A stretch of 64,000 bases of DNA from Colwellia chukchiensis (GCF_002104455.1 NZ_NBOC01000005.1:1-64000); one strand, 5' to 3'. Shown: positions 18,690-27,630, counted from the stretch's first letter. Notes: generated by a model from the letters alone, not told the origin. Numbers and translations are program-made.

Positions 18690-19153
18690 TCAAGTGGCTA
18701 GTGATAACCGTAGTGACTTTAGTCGGCTTTATGATCATATTGTTAAGCCTAGGGTATTTGCTGAAAGAAAATGAGCAAGCGACCCGTTTATTGCAACAAC
18801 AACTTATGCAGCAAGCGCAACCTCAGCAAAGCAAAGCGCTCAAGGGGCAAACGCAAATCACCACAGATAACGGCAAGGTAAGTGTTGTACTAGCGCAAAG
18901 TACAGATACATTATTACAAACCTTTAATGAAACGCTGGTCAGTAATTTAACCTGTGTCAGTGTCGAGCAATGTCAGCTACTGCGCGTAGCATTCAAAAAT
19001 ACAACGTGTCAGTTTGCTAGCAATAGCATAGGCGCGGCAAAACTGAAAAAGCTTGCTACTGATACTATAGAGATGGCCAACTGTACCATGCAAAGCAGCA
19101 GTCAATTGGTTTGTCAGCAAAATCTTTGTCAGTTAGTACCTAATAGCCACTAG
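18686..19153 (+). CDS. Membrane-anchored cysteine-rich protein of unknown function
   Basis: The 155-residue protein has one N-terminal membrane helix (about 4-27), a Gln-rich linker (35-50) and a C-terminal part with six cysteines (in TCVSVEQC, TTCQF, ANCTM and VCQQNLC), which suggests disulfides in the periplasm. No family is recognised. It is coupled by an ATGA overlap to the DUF4136-like lipoprotein, and both face the periplasm, so they may work together. Confidence 0.65.
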   Translation: MIKWLVITVVTLVGFMIILLSLGYLLKENEQATRLLQQQLMQQAQPQQSKALKGQTQITTDNGKVSVVLAQSTDTLLQTFNETLVSNLTCVSVEQCQLLRVAFKNTTCQFASNSIGAAKLKKLATDTIEMANCTMQSSSQLVCQQNLCQLVPNSH

Positions 19154-19281
19154 CTAGCGGTGTTGATCACACGTTTTGCATTTAACGCGTGGTAAGCTCA
19201 GCGTTAATTAGCTGAGAAACGAGCATCTTGTCTTCGTTTGAGTATATAATAAGGCATTGTTTTTATTAATTTGTAAGCGAT

Positions 19282-19605
19282 ATGACCTACCCCGATGATG
19301 AAACAGGCCAAGTACTAGCAGAAATGCAGGCGGCAGGTATTGATTTAGATAAACCACACTCAGTAGTTTTTTTTCAATTATTTGAAGAGAAAAGCCAAGC
19401 ACAAGCTATGGTTAACCATTTAGCTGAGCATGCACCAAACATGCAAGTTGCATTAGTGCCGGACGAGTTACCCAATGTTTGGGATGTTAATTGCACTCTA
19501 GTTATGCAACCAAGTTATGATGCTATAGTGGCCCAAGAAGCAGAGTTTGAGCAACTAGCGGCCAAGTTTAAAGGCTATAACGATGGTTGGGGAATTGAGG
19601 CTTAA
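19282..19605 (+). CDS. RraB-family ribonuclease E inhibitor-like protein
   Basis: The 107-residue acidic protein ends in FEQLAAKFKGYNDGWGIEA, which closely follows the C-terminal LAEKFxxxYDGWG motif of RraB. Its N-terminus (DDETGQVLAEMQAAGIDLDKPH) matches the family pattern of an acidic helix followed by a strand. RraB binds RNase E and tunes mRNA decay. The protein is shorter than E. coli RraB (138 residues), so it may be a paralog. It is a single gene between unrelated neighbours. Confidence 0.7.
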   Translation: MTYPDDETGQVLAEMQAAGIDLDKPHSVVFFQLFEEKSQAQAMVNHLAEHAPNMQVALVPDELPNVWDVNCTLVMQPSYDAIVAQEAEFEQLAAKFKGYNDGWGIEA

Positions 19606-19709
19606 GCTAGCCCCTATTAAAGTTTGTTGTCGAGTTAAGGAAAAAGCTGCGCTTAATTAGGGTCTGTTGAATTGCTGAACAAAGCAAAAGCCATATTAAA
19701 TATACTGGT

Positions 19710-20351
19710 TTATTTTAAATCTTTTTCCTTGCTTTCGACGTCAATGATGGCAAATGCTGGCAAGCTAACCCGCCAATAAATCGCTGCCAAGCGTAACACT
19801 AAAGCGCTCAGTATAGCGAGGATGATGGCAATATGCTGCGGCACTTCAAGGTAGTTTAACAAGGCATATAAAGCGCCACCTAGAATGGCTGCCGTAGCAT
19901 AAATTTCTTGCCGTAATATCATCGGAATAACATTACATAGCACATCGCGCAGCATACCACCGGCAACACCCGTCATCATGCCCATCACCACGGCAACCGG
20001 CACCGCCGCTCCTAAACTCAGCGCTTTTTCAGTGCCGATTACCGCAAATAATGCTAAACCGAAAGCGTCTGAGACTAACAGAAAACGCTTTGGTATACGC
20101 CTAGGAGAGCGAATAAAAATAATGGTTAATGCCGCGGTGGCTAAAATTAAATAAAGATAAACCGGGTTAGCTAGCCAAAATACCGGCGTTTGTAAAATAA
20201 CATCACGCATAGTGCCGCCACCGATAGCTGTCACGGCGGAAAGCACCACCACGCCAAAAGGGTCTAGCTGATAGCGACCTGCCATTAATGCGCCTGATAA
20301 GGCAAAGACAATAATGCCAAACATATCAAGCCAGTATAGTAACTCTGACAT
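19710..20351 (-). CDS. TRIC/UPF0126-family membrane channel-like protein
   Basis: The 213-residue protein has about seven membrane helices in two repeats, each carrying the family signature: AIGGGTMRDVI near residue 45 and VAGGMLRDVLCN near 130. Prokaryotic TRIC proteins are trimeric cation channels, and E. coli homologs are YicG/YadS. Length and motifs are normal. It lies 12 bases after the rhodanese gene and is probably co-transcribed. The physiological ion is unknown. Confidence 0.88.
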   Translation of the reverse strand: MSELLYWLDMFGIIVFALSGALMAGRYQLDPFGVVVLSAVTAIGGGTMRDVILQTPVFWLANPVYLYLILATAALTIIFIRSPRRIPKRFLLVSDAFGLALFAVIGTEKALSLGAAVPVAVVMGMMTGVAGGMLRDVLCNVIPMILRQEIYATAAILGGALYALLNYLEVPQHIAIILAILSALVLRLAAIYWRVSLPAFAIIDVESKEKDLK

Positions 20352-20363
20352 CGGCTAAAGACG

Positions 20364-20753
20364 TTACTTCACTAAAGGCAAGTCGGCGGCTTGCCATGCA
20401 TTCATATCGCCTTCGAGATGGCGCAGATCACTAAAACCCGCCGCTCTTAAGTCGTTTTCGGCGCTAATGGCCCGACGGCCAGAGCGACAATGCACCACCA
20501 CAGTTTGATCTTTAAATTGGATAATTTTAGCTAGATTTTCTTTGATGGTGTCATGGCTGATATTAATGGCGCCGGCAATATGGCCTTCAGCAAATTCGGC
20601 TGGCGTGCGCACATCGAGCACCAGAGTTTTATTCTCTGCTTGTGCCATTAATGCCAAAAGTTGTTGTTGTGAAATGGTCGCCGTTTGCTCGGCAAAAGCA
20701 AGCAAGGAAAATAGGCTCAATAAAATAATTAAGTGTGACTTTATCAGTTTCAT
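20364..20753 (-). CDS. Periplasmic rhodanese-like domain protein
   Basis: The 129-residue protein has a cleavable signal peptide (about 1-21, ending AFA) and a single rhodanese domain with LDVRTPAEFAEGHIAGA and the active-site loop HCRSGRRA containing the catalytic cysteine. Such proteins transfer sulfur or act in the envelope redox network. It is upstream of and close to the TRIC-family gene. The substrate is unknown. Confidence 0.88.
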   Translation of the reverse strand: MKLIKSHLIILLSLFSLLAFAEQTATISQQQLLALMAQAENKTLVLDVRTPAEFAEGHIAGAINISHDTIKENLAKIIQFKDQTVVVHCRSGRRAISAENDLRAAGFSDLRHLEGDMNAWQAADLPLVK

Positions 20754-20837
20754 GATTTTGCGTCCTATACGGGTAAAAAGGGGATACCTGTTAGTGTACT
20801 TGAATTTTGCTATTAGCCTAGTGTTTTCATGTCAGTA

Positions 20838-21818
20838 TTAGGGGCTGATCCCAGAAATACTGTAAGAGATTATCGCGAGTAACATAAGCCCTAATAGCAA
20901 TAAGTAAAGCGCGTAATTAATACGTTTACTGGCGTGAATAATATCGGTACTTTGTGGTTGACGAGCTTGATCATTAAAGCTAGGTTTGCGTACTTTTTGG
21001 CCATGATAACTGGCAACGCCACTGAGGCGTATTGACAAGCCTAACGCCAATATGTGTAGTAATAGATCGTTGTTATTACTAAAAAATTTGCTGCGTACTA
21101 AACGCCAATACAAGATTGGATTTTGGCTAATTGTGCCTAACCACAATACTAAGGCAAATAAACGTGCGGGTATCCATTGTAATAACTTAACGGTTTGATT
21201 CACACAGACACCAAAGTAGGCAAAGCGTGGCAGCTTAATGTTCCAAGCGTAATGCATTTCGACTAATAATCGAAAGGCAAGCGCCGCTAATGGTCCCAAA
21301 AGCAGATAATAAAAACCAACGCCAACCAGTAATTGTGTACTGCGCAGCAGTTGCATTTCGATACAGGCTTTACTGATGCCGAGCACTGACAGTTGCTCGG
21401 TATCGCGCAATACTAAAGGGGCGAGCTTTGATTTTGCAAGGTAAGTTTGGTTAGCAACTAAATCGCGGGCTATAGCTTGGCAGCTTTTACTTAAACCAAA
21501 ACTGCCCAACGCAAGATAAAGCAATACGCAATGCCAAAGCCAAGGTATGGCTATAAAGGCTTCAAACAAGCCTAAAATAAGCAGCAAGGGGATTAAAGTG
21601 ACAACGATAGCGATGAAGCCCGAAATATGCTGTTGACGTGGGCTATTGCTGGCTTTATTAACTTTTTCTGCCAAGCGCTGGCAGTAAAAGCTAAAATAAG
21701 CGAGTGGTTGTTGAGTAACAAACTGCGCCAAAACGGCTTTTAATGCTATCAGCAACAGCAAAGTGACAGCAGCAGAATATAAATGTGGACTGGTCAGTAT
21801 GTCACTCAAACTGTTCAT
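20838..21818 (-). CDS. CobD/CbiB-family membrane protein, divergent
   Basis: The 326-residue, multi-helix protein aligns with adenosylcobinamide-phosphate synthase (CobD/CbiB) through SKSCQAIARDL, the loop LAPLVLRDTEQLSVLGISKACIE and the region GPLAALAFRLLVEMHYAW. The CbiB motif that normally follows (VESxxEN...DG) is not there; the sequence reads IEMQLLRSTQLLVGV. No other cobalamin genes are near. It is translationally coupled to mtnN (overlap at 21818). It is probably a paralog with another role, not a proven cobalamin enzyme. Confidence 0.7.
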   Translation of the reverse strand: MNSLSDILTSPHLYSAAVTLLLLIALKAVLAQFVTQQPLAYFSFYCQRLAEKVNKASNSPRQQHISGFIAIVVTLIPLLLILGLFEAFIAIPWLWHCVLLYLALGSFGLSKSCQAIARDLVANQTYLAKSKLAPLVLRDTEQLSVLGISKACIEMQLLRSTQLLVGVGFYYLLLGPLAALAFRLLVEMHYAWNIKLPRFAYFGVCVNQTVKLLQWIPARLFALVLWLGTISQNPILYWRLVRSKFFSNNNDLLLHILALGLSIRLSGVASYHGQKVRKPSFNDQARQPQSTDIIHASKRINYALYLLLLGLMLLAIISYSISGISP

Positions 21819-22528
21819 TAGTTTAAGGTTTTTCCTTTTAGCGCCGTTAACATGCTGACAACTAATTGCGATGAGTTAACGGATGCAGTTTCTAAGTAGG
21901 CCTCAAATGATGTTGGAGACTCTTTACCAGCAATGTCAGACATAGAACGAATCACTACAAAAGGCACTTGAAACTGGTGGCAAGTTTGTGCAATTGCAGC
22001 GCCTTCCATTTCTACTGCTGCCATGGCAGGAAAGTTAGCTCTGGCTTTTGTAATATCATCATCTTTGGTCATAAAGGTATCACCTGTGGTGATTAAGCCG
22101 ACTAAGGTTTGAATATTATCTAATGCGCTGATACCCACTTTGGCCGCCGCGACTAACTCTGGATGCGGTATATAGGCAGGCGGGTTGGCAGGCAGCTGGC
22201 CAATTTCATAACCAAAAGCTGTGACGTCAACATCGTGATAACGCACTTCCGAACTAATGACAATATCGCCTACTTTTAAAGTTTGCTCAAAGCCGCCTGC
22301 AGAGCCCGTATTTACAACATAGTCAGGCTGAAATTTGTCTATTAACAAGGCGGTAGCTAATGCGGCGGCTACCTTACCTATGCCTGATTGAACAATTACT
22401 ACCTCAGTGTCGTTGAGCAGCCCTTGGTAAAAGGTAAAACCCGCGTGAGTGCTAGTTTGGCAATTAACTAACTTTGCTTTTAAAATAGCCACTTCTGGCT
22501 CCATAGCGCCGATAATACCTGCTTTCAT
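21818..22528 (-). CDS. mtnN: 5'-methylthioadenosine/S-adenosylhomocysteine nucleosidase
   Basis: MtnN cleaves the glycosidic bond of MTA, SAH and 5'-deoxyadenosine, recycling products of SAM chemistry and quorum signalling. The 236-residue protein shows the catalytic residues in IIGAMEPEV (Glu), AAVEMEGAAIAQ (Glu near 175) and RSMSDIAG (Asp near 198), and the family motif TGSAGGF. The length is normal. It precedes the CbiB-like gene and overlaps it by one base. Confidence 0.96.
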   Translation of the reverse strand: MKAGIIGAMEPEVAILKAKLVNCQTSTHAGFTFYQGLLNDTEVVIVQSGIGKVAAALATALLIDKFQPDYVVNTGSAGGFEQTLKVGDIVISSEVRYHDVDVTAFGYEIGQLPANPPAYIPHPELVAAAKVGISALDNIQTLVGLITTGDTFMTKDDDITKARANFPAMAAVEMEGAAIAQTCHQFQVPFVVIRSMSDIAGKESPTSFEAYLETASVNSSQLVVSMLTALKGKTLN

Positions 22529-22640
22529 GACATATGTTCCTATTAAATTTGTTGCGAATAGCTTGCGCTCGCATGGGTCTGTAAATTCTGCAGGGATTAT
22601 AGCGCGACTCGACTGCGAGCTAAAAGCTTTTATCTAGTAC

Positions 22641-22670
22641 AAAAAAAGCAGATGTTAAACTCTGCTTTTT
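22641..22670 (-). terminator. Intrinsic terminator of the DUF2726 gene (bidirectional shape)
   Basis: AAAAAGCAGA at 22643-22652 pairs with TCTGCTTTTT at 22661-22670 across an eight-base loop. On the minus strand the hairpin ends in seven T residues, 36 bases after the DUF2726 stop codon. Confidence 0.85.
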
Positions 22671-22705
22671 AATATGATGCCAACAGACTCTAGCTGGCAA
22701 AAGCG

Positions 22706-23371
22706 CTAATGAGGTAGTGCGGTTGTCTGAGCCGACGGAAGCTTGCCAGCAAGTTTTTTTGACTCAGTGGCTAGCATGGCTTGTGCGGCGGTGGGTGATA
22801 AAACGCCACTGCTTCTCGGTCGCGCTTTAACTAATGGTGCTGGGATGACGCGACCTTTCATTTGCGGTGATGGGGCTTGGTTGCCGAGTATCCGGCTGTT
22901 AATGCAGGCGCGAATTTCATCAAGCGTGTAATTGGCTTTTACTTTAATGCGAATATGCGGTATTGCCGCAGCTTCTAATGCACCACTCACAAACCAATCT
23001 TTTTTTACTTTATAGCCTTTGCCTTGGGTATCAACTAAGTCAATAACGCCTAGCAGTTTCATGCTATCGCGCTCACAAATGGCGAAATCTAAATATTTTC
23101 CGTTGGCATTATTGGTTGCCGTTTGACCAGCACGACTAGAAATGCCGTTACGAATATTGACAATATCAGCAAGTTTTACCCGATTAATGATGCGATATCG
23201 TGAGCCTAGCGCTTGCTCCACAAGTAATTGAAAGTTCTTTTCTGCGGGAGTAAACAAGGTTGTTTTACGATCGAAAGGAAAAGGAAAGCTGTTGTCGTTT
23301 AAGCGACTGGCAAGCATAGCAACAATAACAATTAAGCTGATCATGGCAAATAAAATGAGTTCCATAGACAT
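22706..23371 (-). CDS. DUF2726-domain membrane-anchored protein
   Basis: The 221-residue protein has one N-terminal membrane helix (about 4-22) followed by a cytoplasmic DUF2726 domain: FTPAEKNFQLLVEQALG, then KYLDFAICERDSMKLLGVIDL, then DWFVSGALEAAAIPHIRIK. This region has the look of a restriction-endonuclease-like fold (D and ExD-type positions), as proposed for the family. Its function is unknown. It is a monocistronic gene with its own terminator. Confidence 0.75.
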   Translation of the reverse strand: MSMELILFAMISLIVIVAMLASRLNDNSFPFPFDRKTTLFTPAEKNFQLLVEQALGSRYRIINRVKLADIVNIRNGISSRAGQTATNNANGKYLDFAICERDSMKLLGVIDLVDTQGKGYKVKKDWFVSGALEAAAIPHIRIKVKANYTLDEIRACINSRILGNQAPSPQMKGRVIPAPLVKARPRSSGVLSPTAAQAMLATESKKLAGKLPSAQTTALPH

Positions 23372-23503
23372 CTCCGGCAGTTCAAATTTTTGACGTTTAT
23401 ACTAGACTGCTAGTTAAGCAAAATTTGCGCCAGAGATGCCAAGGGTGTTGCAGGAGATATACTTAAGGGTTGTTTTGTTGCTAACCTTTTGAATTATATA
23501 GCG

Positions 23504-24139
23504 TTATTGTTTCGGGTATTTTGCCAGTAAACCGTCGTATACTTGCTGCTGAAAGTCATCAGCACTAGCATCGAGTGTTGCGACTAGCTTAGCTAATACT
23601 TCGTTATCTTCTTCGCCCTGCCATACCTTGATATAGCTACCCTCTTTATAGCCATGATCTTGGCGGAAAAAGTTTAAGGTATTTTTACCGACATATTGAC
23701 GGAACAGCTCATCTAAATCCATTGCCATAAGGCGCATGCAATCAGCCAGTGCTTCGGCGTCAAATACTTTATCTGTTACTGCTTTTGAGGCAAGGTTTTC
23801 TAAAGCAATTTTGAAATCTTGCTCGCCACTACTGCGCTGTAATTCGGCGGCTAAGGTTTGGCTTATATTGGCAATGTCGTCGCCGCTCATTAATCGTAAG
23901 CTTAAACCAAAATGAAAAATATCTACTAACTCTAGTTGTACTTGCGCTACGTCAATGGCTTGATGTTTCCACCACTTCCAACCGTGGTGGTCGAGCATTT
24001 CTGCACATTCAACCCAAATGGCGCGATACCATTCATAATTGTTATCTCGCCAACTTTCACTGACACGCGAGTTCATGGCGTCTTGCATGGATAACATTTG
24101 TCTAATTTGCTTTTCGGCGGTGCTAACTAAATCGCTCAT
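23504..24139 (-). CDS. All-alpha dimeric dUTP diphosphatase
   Basis: The 211-residue helical protein matches dimeric dUTPases (all-alpha NTP pyrophosphatases): EWYRAIWVECAEMLDHHGWKWWKH supplies the first metal-binding ExxE set, and QLELVDIFHFGLSL the second ExxD set. The enzyme removes dUTP to keep uracil out of DNA. The tail FFRQDHGYKEGSYIKVWQGEEDN is characteristic. It is a single gene, divergent from the DUF2956 gene. Confidence 0.9.
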   Translation of the reverse strand: MSDLVSTAEKQIRQMLSMQDAMNSRVSESWRDNNYEWYRAIWVECAEMLDHHGWKWWKHQAIDVAQVQLELVDIFHFGLSLRLMSGDDIANISQTLAAELQRSSGEQDFKIALENLASKAVTDKVFDAEALADCMRLMAMDLDELFRQYVGKNTLNFFRQDHGYKEGSYIKVWQGEEDNEVLAKLVATLDASADDFQQQVYDGLLAKYPKQ

Positions 24140-24185
24140 GGTTTTCTCTATTTTTTTAGTGGTAAATGGCTATAAATCGTTGCTC

Positions 24186-24215
24186 GTTAGTTTGCCGTAG
24201 CGGCAAAAAACTAAC
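24186..24215. repeat. Inverted repeat between dUTPase and DUF2956 genes
   Basis: GTTAGTTT-GCCG and CGGC-(AAA)-AAACTAAC form a 12-pair stem with a TAG loop and a three-base bulge. It lies 46 bases upstream of the dUTPase start, between two divergent genes, so it is unlikely to be a terminator. It could be a regulatory or mRNA-leader element. Confidence 0.5.
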
Positions 24216-24289
24216 AAGTATTTTGGTTATAGTTTTTTAGATTTAATGGCATTATACCAGTATTGAAAATATCAGCAGAGGATTTAACC

Positions 24290-24616
24290 TTGAAGAAAAA
24301 AGTTTCCAGTGCTGTGCAAAATGAAGCGCAGCGGATTGCTAAAGGCACACAAAAGCAGGCACTGAGTAAAGAGCATAAGAAATTGATTGCCCAAGGCATT
24401 GAAAAAGGCATCAGTGAATATAAAAAACAACAAAAAGCTAAGGCTCGTGAGCGCGATAAACTGCGCAAAAAAAATCAAGCCGGTCAAACTAAGCCCCAGA
24501 CCTCAGCGTCAATGAGTGATAATGCCACGAGCCCAAGCGCTAGATCTAACATAATATGGGCGTTACCTTGGGCGCTGTTAGTGGCAAGTTGGGGCTATTT
24601 CCTATTACTTAATTAA
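24290..24616 (+). CDS. DUF2956-family protein with C-terminal membrane segment
   Basis: The 108-residue protein is very basic and helical in its first two thirds (KKKVSSAVQNEAQRIAKGTQKQ...EYKKQQKAKARERDK), typical of DUF2956, followed by a low-complexity linker and one C-terminal membrane helix (about 85-105). The start is TTG at 24290, chosen because AGAGGA lies eight bases upstream; a TTG at 24263 has no such site. The function is unknown. Confidence 0.75.
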   Translation: MKKKVSSAVQNEAQRIAKGTQKQALSKEHKKLIAQGIEKGISEYKKQQKAKARERDKLRKKNQAGQTKPQTSASMSDNATSPSARSNIIWALPWALLVASWGYFLLLN

Positions 24617-24670
24617 GTGTTAATTAAGCGCTAATCACCGCTAGTAACACGCTGATATGCTACTAGGCTG

Positions 24671-25597
24671 TTAGCGAGGCGATAAATGTATACCGGCCAG
24701 CATGCAACGAATAGAGCCGCCCGCGAGTTCTATTGTGCTGACATTAATAGGCACTAGTTGCGCACTTTGATTGATGGTGGCAATTTGTTGTGCCGACAAG
24801 GCGTTATACGCCGTACTTGAAACAACAAATAGCGCGCCGTGTTTACCTTGTAATTCAATACCATTACCACAAAACTGGGTAATTTGTTGTGCTGTTAGCG
24901 TGATTATCTCGCGCCCTGAGCGTTTTAAGCGCTGCAATATTTCATCACGCTTATTCGCTTGCGTTATCATTTCTGGCGCGATCAGTACAAACTGGCTTGC
25001 AATCGCCATTAATACATTGCTGTGATAAATGGCTTTGCCTGTGTTATCACTGGCATCAAACAGCATAGCTTGATAGTTAAAATGACTACAAAAGCTGGCC
25101 AGTGCTTGCGGATTAGCACGTTTAGAATTAACGGTATAAGCGACCCGCTCAATATGATCTAAGACCATAGCGCCAGTGCCTTCCAAATAAATATTGTCCT
25201 GCTCTAAGCCAGAGTAATCGATAATATGCTGTACATAATAGTTTTGCTTTAGCATGGCGATAATGTCAGCACGCCTTTCTAAACGTCTGTTTTTAGCATA
25301 CATAGGGTAAATCGCCAATTGTCCACCGTGATGACTAGAAAACCAGTTATTGGGAAACACAGAGTCAGGGGTTGTGCTGCTGTCATCTTCAAATAAATGT
25401 ACTTTAATGCCATGGCTGGTTAACACCTCATAAGCTTGGCTTACCTCGTGATATGCCGCCTTGGCAATTGACGCGGCACTGCTTGGTAGCTGCTGAGATT
25501 GAAAGCCATTGTCAGCTAAGGTTTGCGGGTTGGGCAAAAAGTGATGTGGTCTGATCATCACCACACTACTCGGTGCTTGTGGGTTAATAATGTTCAA
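24671..25597 (-). CDS. ctlX: Citrulline/arginine-type amidinohydrolase-like protein (CtlX family)
   Basis: The 308-residue protein belongs to the guanidino-group-modifying superfamily (COG4874). It shows IRPHHFLPNPQT near the N-terminus, the catalytic region FPNNWFSSHHGG, YLEGTGAMVLDH, and a C-terminal GGSIRCMLAGIHL with the nucleophile cysteine. Members include CtlX, linked to citrulline use. The divergent Lrp-type regulator 126 bases away probably controls it in response to an amino acid, a common pairing. The exact substrate is inferred. Confidence 0.85.
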   Translation of the reverse strand: MNIINPQAPSSVVMIRPHHFLPNPQTLADNGFQSQQLPSSAASIAKAAYHEVSQAYEVLTSHGIKVHLFEDDSSTTPDSVFPNNWFSSHHGGQLAIYPMYAKNRRLERRADIIAMLKQNYYVQHIIDYSGLEQDNIYLEGTGAMVLDHIERVAYTVNSKRANPQALASFCSHFNYQAMLFDASDNTGKAIYHSNVLMAIASQFVLIAPEMITQANKRDEILQRLKRSGREIITLTAQQITQFCGNGIELQGKHGALFVVSSTAYNALSAQQIATINQSAQLVPINVSTIELAGGSIRCMLAGIHLSPR

Positions 25598-25722
25598 AAG
25601 AAGCTTCCAAGAATAAAAGTAAACAATGGAGATAGTGTAAATATTTATTTTGTTAGTTAAAATGCTAATAATATGGGTAATTGATAGAAGTTTTTATCAC
25701 TTTGTAGGGTGAGATTGTCAAA

Positions 25723-26169
25723 ATGACAAAAGTAAGCACACGGCCATATTTACATGACCGACTTGATCAAGAATTAATCGCTTTATTGCGGGCAGATGCT
25801 CGCGCCTCGATTTCAACACTGTCTGGGCAATTAAATGTCTCAAGAGGTACAGTGCAAAATCGCCTAGATCGCTTAATTTCCTCGGGTGCAATTCTTGGCT
25901 TTACAGTGCGAGCGCATTCGGCAATAGAAACCGATGCCATCAAAGCCATTATGATGATTGAAGTCGTGGGGCGCTCAACGTCAGCAGTGATCAAAACCTT
26001 AAAAGGTTTACCACAATTGACCAAGTTACACACCACTAATGGCGCATGGGATCTGGTCGCAGAATTGCAAGTTAGTAGCTTAATTGAATTTGATCATGTC
26101 TTAGCACAAGTTCGCATGATTTCTGGCGTGCTTAATAGTGAAACCAGTATTTTATTAACTTCTGCATAA
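25723..26169 (+). CDS. Lrp/AsnC-family transcriptional regulator
   Basis: The 148-residue protein has an N-terminal winged helix-turn-helix (LDQELIALLRADARASISTLSGQLNVSRGTVQNRLDRL, about 13-50) and a C-terminal RAM ligand-binding domain (about 65-145). It is divergent from ctlX across a 125-base AT-rich intergenic region that should hold the operator. It is most likely a local activator or repressor of ctlX that responds to arginine, citrulline or a related amino acid (inferred). Confidence 0.9.
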   Translation: MTKVSTRPYLHDRLDQELIALLRADARASISTLSGQLNVSRGTVQNRLDRLISSGAILGFTVRAHSAIETDAIKAIMMIEVVGRSTSAVIKTLKGLPQLTKLHTTNGAWDLVAELQVSSLIEFDHVLAQVRMISGVLNSETSILLTSA

Positions 26170-26547
26170 CGCGTGTCAGCTCAATTTCGCTGGATTTTTT
26201 AATAAAACTGAGCGCTATTTTGTCATACGCAATAAGCAGCATCAGGTAATGATAATGACAATAATATAAAATTCTGCACCTGAATATCAGCTCTCGCTGT
26301 ACACGCTATGCCGCTGTGACTGAGACGGTATAAAATATGCTAAATTTCTCGCAAATTATTGTATTTTAATAGCTGCTTATATACCATTAGCTACTATTTA
26401 AAGCTTGGCCATGGTCTACAATTACAGGATGAAAGCGTTAACCTGTTAAGCGATTTATATCAATTCTTCATCACAAAGCAAGCGCAGGCTAAATTACGCG
26501 GATTGGTATAAAAAATTACCATCAACTTATAGAACTGGACAATCAGC
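26170..26547 (+). other. 378-base intergenic region upstream of arcA
   Basis: No gene is seen. A weak stem (CAGC 26177-26180 / GCTG 26189-26192) followed by six T residues could terminate the Lrp-type regulator gene. The rest is AT-rich and presumably carries the arcA promoter and a long leader. No specific operator was recognised. Confidence 0.5.
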
Positions 26548-27249
26548 ATGCAAAAACCCCATATATTAATTGTAGAAGACGAAGATGTAACGCGCTTTAA
26601 TCTACGAAACCTATTTGAAGCCGAGGGCTATCAAGTAGCTGAAGCAATTGATGGTGAAAGCATGGCACGCGAATTAGCACAAAATACCATCAACCTCGTG
26701 ATTATGGACATTAATTTGCCTGGCAAAAATGGCTTATTATTAGCACGAGAATTAACTAAGCATAAAGACCTAGCATTAATTTTTCTTACGGGTCGTGATA
26801 GCGATATTGATAAAATTCTTGGTTTAGAAATTGGCGCAGATGACTATTTGACAAAACCGTTTAATCCGCGCGAGTTGACCATTCGCGCACGCAATATATT
26901 AAATCGCATTGCACCTAACACTCCAGAGAAAAGCGATAGCATTATTCGTTTTAATCACTGGCAATTAGATGGTAACTCGCGCAAGATGACCACACCAGAT
27001 AATCGTGAAATTGCCATTCCTCGAGGCGAATATCGGGCTTTACGGCTGCTTATTGCCAATGCCGGACAAATAGTTACCCGTCAACAACTGATCAAAGAAA
27101 TGACGGGTCGAGACTTACGCGAAAACGACAGAACGGTTGATGTAACAATTAGACGGCTTCGTAAGCACTTTGAGTCTTGCAAAAACTCACCCGAACTAAT
27201 CGACACTATTCATGGCGAGGGCTATCGCTTTATTGGTCAGCTCGATTAA
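26548..27249 (+). CDS. arcA: Aerobic respiration response regulator ArcA
   Basis: The 233-residue OmpR-type regulator closely follows E. coli ArcA in [35 protein letters not shown] (phospho-acceptor Asp54), [20 protein letters not shown] and the DNA-binding [18 protein letters not shown] and IHGEGYRF. ArcA switches respiratory and TCA genes according to oxygen and redox state. The convergent gene just downstream encodes a stand-alone HPt protein, its likely phosphodonor. Confidence 0.96.
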   Translation: MQKPHILIVEDEDVTRFNLRNLFEAEGYQVAEAIDGESMARELAQNTINLVIMDINLPGKNGLLLARELTKHKDLALIFLTGRDSDIDKILGLEIGADDYLTKPFNPRELTIRARNILNRIAPNTPEKSDSIIRFNHWQLDGNSRKMTTPDNREIAIPRGEYRALRLLIANAGQIVTRQQLIKEMTGRDLRENDRTVDVTIRRLRKHFESCKNSPELIDTIHGEGYRFIGQLD

Positions 27250-27282
27250 GTACGAGTGTTATTGACCTGTTAGCAAGTAACA

Positions 27283-27630
27283 CTAATTTGTTACCAACCA
27301 TTGCTTAAATGCTTGGATCGCGTCTAAATTAAGCTGCTTCAGTTGTTGTAGTTGTGTCAGCTTAGTCGGCCAATCAGCACTTGAGCGTTCCATCGATATT
27401 AACTGTTGTTGTACTTGCGACAAACCCGCACTTGCAGCAGCGCCTTTCATTTTATGACATTGTTCTTGCCAAGCCGGCTGATGACATTGCTCCTGCGCCG
27501 TGCTAATAGCCGCTAAATAAATCGACGACTGTTGTTGGTAAAGACTTAACATTTGTTGTAAAACACTCACGTCCAGTGTTTCTAAGTAACTGTTAAGTAA
27601 TGTTAAATTTAGGTGCTGTGTTGTGGTCAT
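27283..27630 (-). CDS. hptA: Stand-alone histidine phosphotransfer (HPt) protein, HptA-like
   Basis: The 115-residue, all-helical protein has an HPt motif, CHKMKGAAASAGL, with the phospho-histidine at His59. In Shewanella, ArcA is fed by a separate HPt protein (HptA) because the sensor lacks that domain. The position here, convergent with arcA across 33 bases, argues for the same role. A seven-pair inverted repeat (AGTGTTA 27255-27261 / TAACACT 27278-27284) lies between the two stops. The sensor kinase is not adjacent. Confidence 0.8.
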   Translation of the reverse strand: MTTTQHLNLTLLNSYLETLDVSVLQQMLSLYQQQSSIYLAAISTAQEQCHQPAWQEQCHKMKGAAASAGLSQVQQQLISMERSSADWPTKLTQLQQLKQLNLDAIQAFKQWLVTN

